The notes under the pieces: model-generated
Database searches by the model: none
What the model was told of the DNA's origin: nothing
The model's input: the letters and a program-made list of their open reading frames with translations, nothing else
Made by a program: the position numbers and the translations under genes
NCBI GenBank assembly: GCA_003555185.1
Contig: PWFZ01000235.1
Span: 1-5,972, forward strand
From: Balneolaceae bacterium
GTDB taxonomy: Bacteria > Bacteroidota > Rhodothermia > Balneolales > Balneolaceae
Direction of reading: 5' to 3'
Length of the DNA: 5,972 nt
Shown: piece after piece, positions 1 to 5,080 of the stretch
How the letters are laid out: each line of letters opens with the position of its first letter
Position numbering within the stretch: position 1 is the first letter of the stretch

Positions 1-126
1 AAACCCAATTTCTTGCAGGCCCTCCAGAGAAATTTGTTCGCGAACCACTTCGTTTTGGGCATGGAGGCCAAGTGGTAGAAGAATGATTATGGTGAGGAAA
101 AGTACATGTAGTTGAAGTGTTTTCAT
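1..126 (-). CDS. Secreted protein of unknown function, N-terminal fragment
   Basis: The reading frame starts at an ATG (124-126) and runs open off the left edge, giving 42 codons. The product begins MKTLQLHVLF and has a short basic start, a hydrophobic core (about residues 8-21) and a likely signal peptidase I site at residues 22-24 (H-A|Q). That pattern is typical of exported Bacteroidota proteins. There is no cysteine near the site, so it is not a lipoprotein. The visible mature part (NEVVREQISLEGLQEIGF) is too short to assign a family. It follows the DUF423 gene on the same strand with a 198-base gap holding a REP-type pair, so it may have its own promoter. No clear Shine-Dalgarno sequence precedes the ATG. 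The export call is fairly safe; the function is unknown. Confidence 0.6.
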   Translation of the reverse strand, partial: MKTLQLHVLFLTIIILLPLGLHAQNEVVREQISLEGLQEIGF

Positions 127-200
127 GATGATTGGATTAGGTCTTGGAAAGATGCCTAATACAATCATCTAAAAAAGGGGGTAAAACTCAATAGAGGATA

Positions 201-287
201 GTACACCGGACAGCTTGTCCTGCAAATAGTAGTTAGTGGATTGGGATGAAATGATAGTCATCATCTTGGGCAGACTGCCCGAGGTAC
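201..287. repeat. REP-type inverted hairpin pair, copy 1
   Basis: Two small palindromes face each other. The left unit is GTAC (201-204), ACC, then GGACAGCTTGTCC (208-220). The right unit is GGGCAGACTGCCC (268-280), GAG, then GTAC (284-287). Read outward-in on opposite strands, both are GTAC + 3 bases + a 13-base hairpin, separated by 47 bases. This matches the architecture of paired REP elements (a short conserved tetranucleotide foot plus a hairpin, in inverted orientation). The spacer has its own small dyad (ATGAT/ATCAT at 251-264). The pair lies downstream of the DUF423 stop codon, so it may also shape the 3' end of that mRNA. No REP-associated transposase lies in this window. Confidence 0.65.
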
Positions 288-324
288 TTTTAACATAATC
301 CGTGTAAGCTGCTTAGAAGAAAAA

Positions 325-717
325 TTAGTCTTGCTTAACCATTTTTTTGTCAAAAATTCCAATGGCAAGAAATATCCACCCGAAAATAAACGCAATTCCT
401 CCAAATGGTGTAATGGCTCCGAGCCAACCGGTGTCAGTTAGTGTTAAAAGATAGAGGCTACCTGAAAAAATCAAAATTCCCGCAATCATACAGTATCCGC
501 TGTAATTTAACCAGCGATTTACTGAAATGGTATGGGTGATGGTTCCCAATATGAGCAGCCCAAGCGCGTGGTAGAAATGGTACTCCACCCCGGTTTGATA
601 AACGGCAAATCGTTCCGGTGTAAGCAGGTCTTGAACAACATGGGCGCCAAATGCACCAAAAATGACTCCCAGTGCCATAAAAAAAGAACCGGTAATAAGA
701 AGTGATGTTGGTTTCAT
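325..717 (-). CDS. DUF423 family integral membrane protein (YgdD/TMEM256-like)
   Basis: This 130-residue protein has four predicted hydrophobic segments, at about residues 7-27, 46-66, 74-93 and 99-122. Conserved DUF423 features are visible: GAFGAH (21-26) at the end of the first segment, YHFYHALG (46-53), GSLYLL (86-91), and GAITPFGG (100-107) leading into the last segment. The length is usual for the family, which includes E. coli YgdD, Bacillus YwdK and eukaryotic TMEM256; its biochemical role is unknown. It is expected in the inner membrane. The only well-placed start is the ATG at 715-717, and the family alignment begins there. It lies 114 bases downstream of the CDGSH gene on the same strand, with a REP-type pair between them and another after its stop. 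Family assignment is confident; function is not known. Confidence 0.93.
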   Translation of the reverse strand: MKPTSLLITGSFFMALGVIFGAFGAHVVQDLLTPERFAVYQTGVEYHFYHALGLLILGTITHTISVNRWLNYSGYCMIAGILIFSGSLYLLTLTDTGWLGAITPFGGIAFIFGWIFLAIGIFDKKMVKQD

Positions 718-730
718 GATTTTTTCCGCC

Positions 731-809
731 GGACAGCTTGTCCGATATGTATTTGATTTACTTTTCCCCTTTCAAGTGTTCTCTATCTCGGGCAAGCTGC
801 CTGAGGTAC
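731..809. repeat. REP-type inverted hairpin pair, copy 2
   Basis: The architecture matches the pair at 201-287. The left palindrome GGACAGCTTGTCC (731-743) is identical to that of copy 1. The right unit is GGGCAAGCTGCCT (790-802), GAG, GTAC (806-809). The hairpins are 46 bases apart, against 47 in copy 1, although the two spacers do not look alike. The left GTAC foot is degenerate here: the bases at 724-727 are TTCC. The pair fills most of the gap between the CDGSH stop codon (832) and the DUF423 start (717), so it would fold in the intercistronic RNA if the two genes are co-transcribed. Confidence 0.65.
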
Positions 810-831
810 CCGATTTACTCCAAAATAATGT

Positions 832-1485
832 TTATCCCTCAAAGCCGGCTTCTTTATGGCTTCCATCGCAAAACGGTTTGGTTGTGGAGGCACCGCAGCG
901 GCAGAGTGCAACGCCTTTGTTACTGGTTTGTGCAGCAAACGTATCTGACTCCACCGTGTAGGTTCCTTCAAGAATTGCCGGGCCATCTTCCATTAGTTTT
1001 ACCAGCAGTTTTCCCTGCCCATTTTCTGCTACTTCGGGAAGCTTGGAGCGGTCAGCCTCCGTGTGGGCTTTAAAATTGATGTTTTTATGGGTGTTATCGC
1101 ACGCCGGTTTGTTGGATGAAGCTCCACATCGGCAGAAGGCAAACCGGGTATCTTCAAGAACGGTATTTCCCTCGTGATCCTGAACCTCAATGTCACCAAA
1201 CATATAAATCGGCCCGTCCTTTTTAAGAACAACCCGATTTCGTGAAGGCACTTTTTCTACGCGATCAGAATTTTTAAGGTCGTACTGCAGAGCTCCCGTA
1301 GGACAAGTCTCTATCACATCAGCAATTTCGCTGGCCGGCGCTTTGTCCGGGTCAATCCAGGGTTTTCGCTTTGGGTCAAATACATCAGGTAACCCATCCA
1401 CACAATTTTCGGCATGGATACATCGGTTTACATCATAACGAACAGTAATTTCTTCATTATCGTATTTAAGCACTTTTTTCTTCAT
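832..1485 (-). CDS. YjdI-type Fe-S domain fused to two CDGSH iron-sulfur domains
   Basis: This 217-residue soluble protein has three predicted Fe-S modules and no signal peptide or membrane segment. Residues about 8-70 match the divergent mono-cluster ferredoxin domain (Fer4_19, E. coli YjdI type): Cys22 and Cys28 in RCIHAENC, the KPWIDPD segment, and Cys61 in CPTGALQY. Only three cysteines are present, as I remember for YjdI. The first CDGSH domain has Cys118, Cys120, Cys129 and His133, with the variant signature CDNTH. The second has Cys195, Cys197, Cys206 and His210, with the classical CDGSH. The C-X-C...C...H set is the known 3Cys-1His ligand set for a [2Fe-2S] cluster. A role in cytoplasmic electron transfer or redox/iron sensing is inferred from the domains; no partner is visible. 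The start codon (1483-1485) leads directly into the YjdI domain. Confidence 0.93.
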   Translation of the reverse strand: MKKKVLKYDNEEITVRYDVNRCIHAENCVDGLPDVFDPKRKPWIDPDKAPASEIADVIETCPTGALQYDLKNSDRVEKVPSRNRVVLKKDGPIYMFGDIEVQDHEGNTVLEDTRFAFCRCGASSNKPACDNTHKNINFKAHTEADRSKLPEVAENGQGKLLVKLMEDGPAILEGTYTVESDTFAAQTSNKGVALCRCGASTTKPFCDGSHKEAGFEG

Positions 1486-1595
1486 TGCTTGGGTGTGTTG
1501 ATGGTTCTTTTAGTCACAAGTAACAGATTTACAGGATAACTTAAAAGCCCAAGCAGCTATTAAAAGAGTGTCTAAATTGGATATACTTCTTTATA

Positions 1596-1847
1596 ACCTG
1601 AGTTCGATTGTTAAAACAAGATCATAAAAGTCCCCCTTAATAAAGGGGGGCTCTACTATATATAATTGGTTCAACCTTAGAAAATGAATCCTTAATGACT
1701 AAATCTGAGCGTTGTTGTTGCGAAGGCATGCTTCGCGGATGTTTATCAAAATGTGGGAAAATCCAATGGACACCCCTCTAAATCTCCCCTTGTTAGGGGA
1801 GACTTTTTCTTATGTTAATTGAAAAAGATTATTAATCGAACTGAGGT
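1596..1847. mobile_element. MITE-like non-coding element with nested inverted repeats
   Basis: The 362-base gap between the CDGSH and lipoprotein genes has no credible gene. Its ends are inverted repeats: ACCTGAGTTCGATT (1596-1609) and AATCGAACTGAGGT (1834-1847), which match in 13 of 14 positions when one is reversed. TTATA lies directly outside both ends (1591-1595 and 1848-1852), as a 5-bp target duplication would, although TTATA/TATAA could also be part of the inverted repeat. Inside, a second inverted pair consists of hairpins: CCCCCTT-AATA-AAGGGGG (1632-1649) and TCTCCCC-TTGTTA-GGGGAGA (1783-1802), both flanked by AAAGTC on the outer side. A third hairpin, GCGAAG-GCATG-CTTCGC (1720-1736), sits near the centre. 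There is no transposase, so any movement would need one supplied elsewhere. The right edge abuts the lipoprotein stop codon. Confidence 0.55.
1783..1808 (+). terminator. Terminator-like hairpin inside the MITE-like element
   Basis: A 7-bp perfect stem (TCTCCCC/GGGGAGA) with a 6-base loop is followed by C and five T residues (1804-1808). This has the form of an intrinsic terminator on the plus strand, yet no plus-strand gene precedes it. Read on the minus strand, where the lipoprotein mRNA would arrive, the hairpin lacks a good U tract. It may be an incidental property of the repeat or may block antisense transcription. Confidence 0.35.
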
Positions 1848-2411
1848 TTATAGTTTTTGAATTATTTCGCCACAATTAACCATGCTTTCTCCATGATAGG
1901 GGTTTTTGACCTGCTCTTCGCGGCTAAGCCAATCGGCTGAGCCATCCCGGACCATAGGGCAGCTTTGATGGTAAATCTCGTAATCCACGGGCTGATACGA
2001 TTCAACCAATGTAATCATCGCTTCAGATAGCGATTCAAAGTGGTATCTCTGATCGACTACGTTATCCTGCTCAATAATTTGACGGGATTGTTCTTCAATT
2101 GAATCCCTTAGAGATGCCCATATTTCTTCAGACGGTTGGTTTAATCCCTGCACATTTACCTGTTCGGGTATTGATGCAAGTGATTGCGCTATTTCTTTCG
2201 ATAGTATGGCATCCGATCGGACAAATGCATTCTTCAGATCGAAATAGGTGTCCAAAATCTCTTCCATTTTATTATCAAAATCAGGAGTGGTTTGGATCAT
2301 TTGATTCTGAAGTTGCTCTGCCCGCTGCTCCTGCTGGGCCTGTTCTCTATCTGATGGGCCGCAACTGAATAAGGTGACACAAAAAAGAATTGTTAGAAAT
2401 AATCTGATCAT
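1848..2411 (-). CDS. DUF3347 domain lipoprotein
   Basis: The 187-residue product starts MIRLFLTILF, with a hydrophobic signal and a lipobox LFSC ending at Cys17, so it is a predicted lipoprotein. A Gln/Glu-rich, probably coiled linker follows (about 21-40). The rest matches DUF3347: an N-terminal helical part (YFDLKNAFVRSD, 56-67), a helix near FESLSEAM (125-132), and the signature block CPM (151-153), DWL (160-162), NPYHGESM (170-177) and CG (180-181). In the family this block often ends CusB-type copper-efflux adaptor proteins or stands alone in small exported proteins. Cys151, Met153, Met177 and Cys180 could bind metal, which is inference. The gene diverges from the AraC-type regulators. 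The stop codon overlaps the possible TTATA target duplication of the adjacent element, but the C-terminus looks complete for the domain. Confidence 0.88.
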   Translation of the reverse strand: MIRLFLTILFCVTLFSCGPSDREQAQQEQRAEQLQNQMIQTTPDFDNKMEEILDTYFDLKNAFVRSDAILSKEIAQSLASIPEQVNVQGLNQPSEEIWASLRDSIEEQSRQIIEQDNVVDQRYHFESLSEAMITLVESYQPVDYEIYHQSCPMVRDGSADWLSREEQVKNPYHGESMVNCGEIIQKL

Positions 2412-2514
2412 ATTGAAGAATTAAATTAATTTATTATAATGATTTTCGAGAAACGGGGATAAAATAGCAGTGATATATATAATATCTTAGACAATGAGTG
2501 TAATACAATTAGCA

Positions 2515-2562
2515 AGTTAATAGTTTAACTAACATAGTTCAGAGGTGCATGTGATTCTGAAC
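2515..2562. promoter_or_regulatory. Two adjacent inverted repeats in the divergent intergenic region
   Basis: The 275-base gap between the divergent lipoprotein and regulator genes (2412-2686) contains AGTTAA-TAGT-TTAACT (2515-2530, 6-bp arms) and then GTTCAGA (2537-2543) and TCTGAAC (2556-2562), a perfect 7-bp inverted repeat with a 12-base spacer. Their place between two divergent starts suggests operator sites or a 5'-leader structure. No match to a named operator is recognised and no confident promoter can be drawn. The rest of the gap is AT-rich and shows nothing else. Confidence 0.3.
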
Positions 2563-2686
2563 ATAAAAATAAAGTAAGTATTGAACCATTGCTCAGAGAC
2601 AATTTTATAAATAGTAATAGTTCAAACCTAATTAGAGGATTTATCATCTCTTTAAAAACTTAAGCTTTAAAAGGTGTACTCCGAAT

Positions 2687-3247
2687 ATGAGGCTATATAT
2701 TAAGTATATGGTAAGCTTGCGATGCAAGATGCTTGTTAAAGAAGAGTTGCAAAAACTCGGGATAAAATGCATTTCGGTTGAGTTAGGAGCAGCAGAGGTT
2801 CGTGGGAATATTACACAAGAACAATTGGAATTGTTCCGCGAAAATCTAAAAAGATCAGGCCTGGAACTACTCGATGATAAAAAGAATATTTTGGTGGAGA
2901 AAATTAAAAATGTGATAGTGGAAATGATCCACCAAGGTGATGATACACTTAAAGTGAATGATTCCGATTATATCAGCGAAAAACTGAACTATGACTATAC
3001 CTATCTTTCCAATACATTTTCGGAAGTAAAAGGAATTACAATACAGCAATTCATCATTATGCATAAAATTGAGAAGGTTAAAGAGCTCTTACTATATGAT
3101 GAACTGACACTTACCGAAATCGCCTATCAATTACATTACAGCAGCGTAGCTCATCTTTCCAATCAATTCAAAAAAATTACCGGTCTAACCCCCACCTATT
3201 TCAAGGAGCTAAAACAAAAGCGTAAAAGAAGCCTTGAAGACCTGTAA
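2687..3247 (+). CDS. AraC-type regulator with N-terminal HMA-like domain, copy 1
   Basis: This 186-residue protein has two parts. Residues 1-62 look like a small ferredoxin-like fold of the heavy-metal-associated (HMA) type, seen in MRLYIKYMVSLRCKMLVKEELQ; where related regulators carry Cys-x-x-Cys, this one has Ser10 and Cys13. Residues about 70-175 are the double helix-turn-helix of AraC/XylS proteins: the first at roughly 93-121 (DYISEKLNYDYTYLSNTF) and the second at 141-170 (LTEIAYQLHYSSVAHLSNQF, then GLTP). There is no large sugar-binding domain, so any ligand would act through the small N-terminal domain. It is a predicted cytoplasmic DNA-binding regulator of unknown target. AAGGTG lies 10 bases before the ATG and is a plausible weak ribosome site. 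The gene diverges from the DUF3347 lipoprotein and is followed 115 bases later by its duplicate. Confidence 0.92.
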   Translation: MRLYIKYMVSLRCKMLVKEELQKLGIKCISVELGAAEVRGNITQEQLELFRENLKRSGLELLDDKKNILVEKIKNVIVEMIHQGDDTLKVNDSDYISEKLNYDYTYLSNTFSEVKGITIQQFIIMHKIEKVKELLLYDELTLTEIAYQLHYSSVAHLSNQFKKITGLTPTYFKELKQKRKRSLEDL

Positions 3248-3362
3248 TATTTACAAATCTTAAAGCTCTCTTTGCAACGTATTTCCTGTAGAATGCACCC
3301 ATTTTTGGGATGTAAACTATAGAATCTCATCTGATGCAAAAAGTTTAGGGAAAAATACGATT

Positions 3363-3923
3363 ATGAAGCTATATATCAAGTATATGGTGAGTCTGCGATG
3401 CAAGATGTTGGTAAAAGAAGAGTTGAAAAAGCTCGGTATAAATCCCGTCTCTGTAGAATTGGGTATGGTTGAGATACACGATGATATTACAGAAGAACAA
3501 TTGGAAATATTTTCGGAGAAATTAAAAGACGCGGGGCTGGAATTACTTGATGATAAAAAGAACATTCTGGTTGAGAAGATAAAAAGTGTAATCATAGAAA
3601 TGGTGCATTATGCAGATGAGATGCCCCAGATAAACTATTCCGATTATATCAGCGAAAAAGTGGGTTACGACTATACCTATCTTTCAAATACATTTTCGGA
3701 AGTAAAAGGCATTACCATACAACAGTATATCATCATGCATAAAATAGAGAAGGTAAAAGAGCTGTTGCTGTATGATGAACTGACTCTCACCGAAATTGCT
3801 CATCAGTTGCATTATAGTAGTGTAGCCCATCTTTCAAATCAATTCAAAAAAGTTACGGGACTCACCCCAACCTACTTCAAAGAATTTAAACAGAATCGAA
3901 AAAGGAGTCTGGAAGATCTGTGA
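3363..3923 (+). CDS. AraC-type regulator with N-terminal HMA-like domain, copy 2
   Basis: It is the same length as the preceding gene (186 residues) and aligns without gaps. By hand count 151 of 186 residues agree, about 81%. Differences cluster in the N-terminal sensor (residues 27-57) and the linker (about 81-101). The DNA-binding part from about residue 102 differs at only five positions, so both proteins probably recognise very similar sites. It also has Ser10 and Cys13 instead of a Cys-x-x-Cys pair. The copy-1 residue Cys28 is Pro here. The start MKLYIKYM aligns with copy 1. The two genes may be co-transcribed, since no clear terminator lies in the 115-base gap. Divergent sensor parts on a shared DNA-binding domain suggest different signals feeding the same targets, or simple drift after duplication. 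Confidence 0.92.
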   Translation: MKLYIKYMVSLRCKMLVKEELKKLGINPVSVELGMVEIHDDITEEQLEIFSEKLKDAGLELLDDKKNILVEKIKSVIIEMVHYADEMPQINYSDYISEKVGYDYTYLSNTFSEVKGITIQQYIIMHKIEKVKELLLYDELTLTEIAHQLHYSSVAHLSNQFKKVTGLTPTYFKEFKQNRKRSLEDL

Positions 3924-4424
3924 TATTTATAAATCTTAAAACTCACTTTATAACGGAATTACAGTTGAATGCTCCCATATTTAAGGTGTGAATTTAGTTT
4001 AAAAGCAATCTACAGCATGAAAAGTGGGCTAAATAACCGGTATTCATTTAACCTTTCCTAAGAATTGGAAGGTTTCGTGATCATTTTTGTTTAGCAGGGT
4101 GCAATGATCGCCAACATAGTATGTAAAATGAAGAAAATGCAGCTATAAAGGCTGTGTGGGATTTAGGCAGGAGGTGAATAATCAATTTGTAGAGAGCAAT
4201 AAGATTATTGCGAATAGTAAAGAGCGAAATTTAAACGAGGAGGATAACAAGAGAAGAGCTGTATATGACGAGCTGGAGCATTCAAATCTGGATTAGAGAT
4301 AACTTGAATGATTTCAGAGGACGGATTCAGCAGCAATATTGAAAGTCTTGGAGATTCACTAGACGATTTCTTTTACAGGAATAATTACTGCCACGAACTA
4401 ACCTTAATAAAAAACATAAATATC
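3924..4424. other. Gene-poor stretch between regulators and lmo0937-type gene
   Basis: About 500 bases hold no gene I can support. The first 60 are the duplicated 3' flank of the regulator gene. A bulged hairpin, AACCTTTCC...GGAAGGTT (4051-4074), is followed after about 9 bases by a T run (4085-4089). It could be a weak terminator for the regulators. From 4174 (GTG) to 4296 there is an open frame of 40 codons rich in Asn, Glu, Lys and Arg with no recognised family. From 4308 an ATG frame runs into the next gene, but its 39 extra residues do not fit that family. No RNA gene is recognised. Confidence 0.4.
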
Positions 4425-4580
4425 ATGGGAAGTCTATTATACATCATCGCCGTCATTTTAGTAATAGCCTGGTTAATCGGATTTGTAGGATACAGTGCCG
4501 GAGGCATTATTCACATTCTGTTGGTTATTGCTGTCATTGCTGTTCTGCTTCAGGTAATTCAGGGTAGGAGTGCAGTATAA
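4425..4580 (+). CDS. lmo0937 family small membrane protein (DUF5670)
   Basis: This 51-residue protein begins MGSLLYIIAV and consists of two hydrophobic helices, about residues 4-22 and 27-44, joined by a short YSAGG turn, then a polar tail with QGR. That is the full typical pattern and length (about 50 residues) of the lmo0937 family, small inner-membrane proteins often found near stress genes; molecular function is unknown. I chose the ATG at 4425 because homologous proteins start MGxLLY. The frame is open back to an ATG at 4308, but the added 39 acidic residues are foreign to the family and would place a soluble tail before the first helix. The upstream region is A-rich without a clear Shine-Dalgarno site, which is usual in this group. 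The YtxH gene follows 127 bases later on the same strand. Confidence 0.88.
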   Translation: MGSLLYIIAVILVIAWLIGFVGYSAGGIIHILLVIAVIAVLLQVIQGRSAV

Positions 4581-4584
4581 TTCG

Positions 4585-4606
4585 ACCAACTTATTTCTCT
4601 GTTGGT
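4585..4606 (+). other. Small hairpin between lmo0937-type and YtxH genes
   Basis: ACCAAC (4585-4590) and GTTGGT (4601-4606) form a 6-bp perfect stem with a 10-base loop, starting five bases after the stop codon. No T run follows, so it is a poor terminator. It could act as a 3' mRNA stabiliser or attenuator, or be chance. Confidence 0.25.
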
Positions 4607-4707
4607 ACGTGACATTATTAACAGAGGTTCTAAACATTTTAATTATCACACAGTTATCTAATTAAAAAACAACGTATTAACGTAAATATCCATTAAACAT
4701 CTAGATT

Positions 4708-4986
4708 ATGAAAAACACAAGAATGATTCTTACTGCTTTAAGCGCTACGGTAACAGGGGTACTTATTGGAATGCTCTATGCGCCTAATAAGGGAGCGGCT
4801 ACGAGGGATAAAATCACAAAAAAGAGTCAGGAATACTCCGATTACATCGTTGATAAAGTTGACGATTTTGTAGATTCTGTATCTCGTCCGTTAGAAGATA
4901 TGGGAGAAGAAGCCGAGCAGCTAGCTGATAAAGCAAAATCGAAGGCAAAGAAAGCTACAGCTGATGCGAACTCAAAAATGAGTTGA
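4708..4986 (+). CDS. YtxH domain protein
   Basis: This 92-residue protein has one N-terminal hydrophobic segment (about residues 7-24) followed by the YtxH signature GMLYAPNKGAATRDKI (21-36), matching the family pattern G-x-L-x-A-P-x-x-G-x-x-T-R. The remainder is a long charged helix. Its C-terminal third (about 68-88) is Ala/Lys-rich with repeated KAK/KKA steps, probably amphipathic or coiled. YtxH proteins are small membrane-anchored proteins, often induced by general stress in Bacillus and common in Bacteroidota; no enzymatic role is known. The ATG at 4708 directly precedes the hydrophobic segment. Together with the lmo0937-type gene upstream this looks like a small envelope-stress pair (inference from gene families). 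A strong terminator begins 25 bases after the stop. Confidence 0.9.
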   Translation: MKNTRMILTALSATVTGVLIGMLYAPNKGAATRDKITKKSQEYSDYIVDKVDDFVDSVSRPLEDMGEEAEQLADKAKSKAKKATADANSKMS

Positions 4987-5010
4987 CATTATAGTAAAAA
5001 AACAAAAAGA

Positions 5011-5041
5011 AGCACGTTGGTTAACCCGACGTGCTTTTTTT
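5011..5041 (+). terminator. Strong intrinsic terminator, probably bidirectional
   Basis: AGCACGTTGG (5011-5020) pairs with CCGACGTGCT (5026-5035) in a 10-bp stem with one G-U pair and a TTAAC loop. Seven T residues follow (5035-5041), ending transcription of the YtxH gene. The left side is A-rich (4996-5009), so the same hairpin read on the minus strand is followed by a U-rich tract. It can therefore also terminate the convergent epimerase gene, whose stop codon is at 5081-5083. Confidence 0.88.
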
Positions 5042-5080
5042 GTTTATAACGGTGTTAAAAAGGTTATAAGCCTGAAATGA

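Larger units (their letters stand above)
2687..3982 (+). repeat. Tandem direct duplication of a 676-base unit
   Basis: The two AraC-type genes are offset by exactly 676 bases at both start and stop. Similarity continues past the stop codons: 3248-3306 resembles 3924-3982 (for example ATATTTACAAATCTTAAAG against ATATTTATAAATCTTAAAA, then GAATGCACCCAT against GAATGCTCCCAT). Upstream of the two ATGs I see no clear similarity. The copied segment therefore covers gene plus 3' flank, as expected for a tandem duplication whose left junction lies near the start of copy 1. Many synonymous changes show that it is not very recent. Confidence 0.8.

Noticed and set aside
662..1073. Overlapping plus-strand open frames of about 100 codons, antisense to the CDGSH and DUF423 genes
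   Set aside because: They have no recognisable domain and overlap strongly supported minus-strand genes and the REP pair. They are antisense shadows.
1627..1808. CRISPR-like reading of the repeated C-run/G-run hairpins
   Set aside because: There are only two copies, in inverted orientation, with no regular spacers. They are better explained as arms of the MITE-like element.
2099..2368. Plus-strand frame of 89 codons opposite the lipoprotein gene
   Set aside because: It lies wholly antisense to a well-matched DUF3347 gene and shows no family features.
2433..2440. TATAAT-like promoter for the lipoprotein gene (both strands)
   Set aside because: The area is AT-rich, no -35 partner is found at a suitable distance, and this group often uses a different -7 motif.
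3317..3595. Minus-strand frame of 92 codons opposite regulator copy 2
   Set aside because: It is Ser/Phe-rich, low-complexity antisense translation of a clear AraC-type gene.
4017..4075. Leader peptide plus attenuator hairpin after the regulators
   Set aside because: The ATG at 4017 opens only six codons before a stop, and the hairpin is bulged with a distant T run. There is not enough for an attenuator call.
4308..4580. A 90-codon version of the lmo0937-type gene starting at 4308
   Set aside because: The first 39 residues are acidic and soluble and do not belong to the family, while the ATG at 4425 gives the standard start (MGSLLY) and length.
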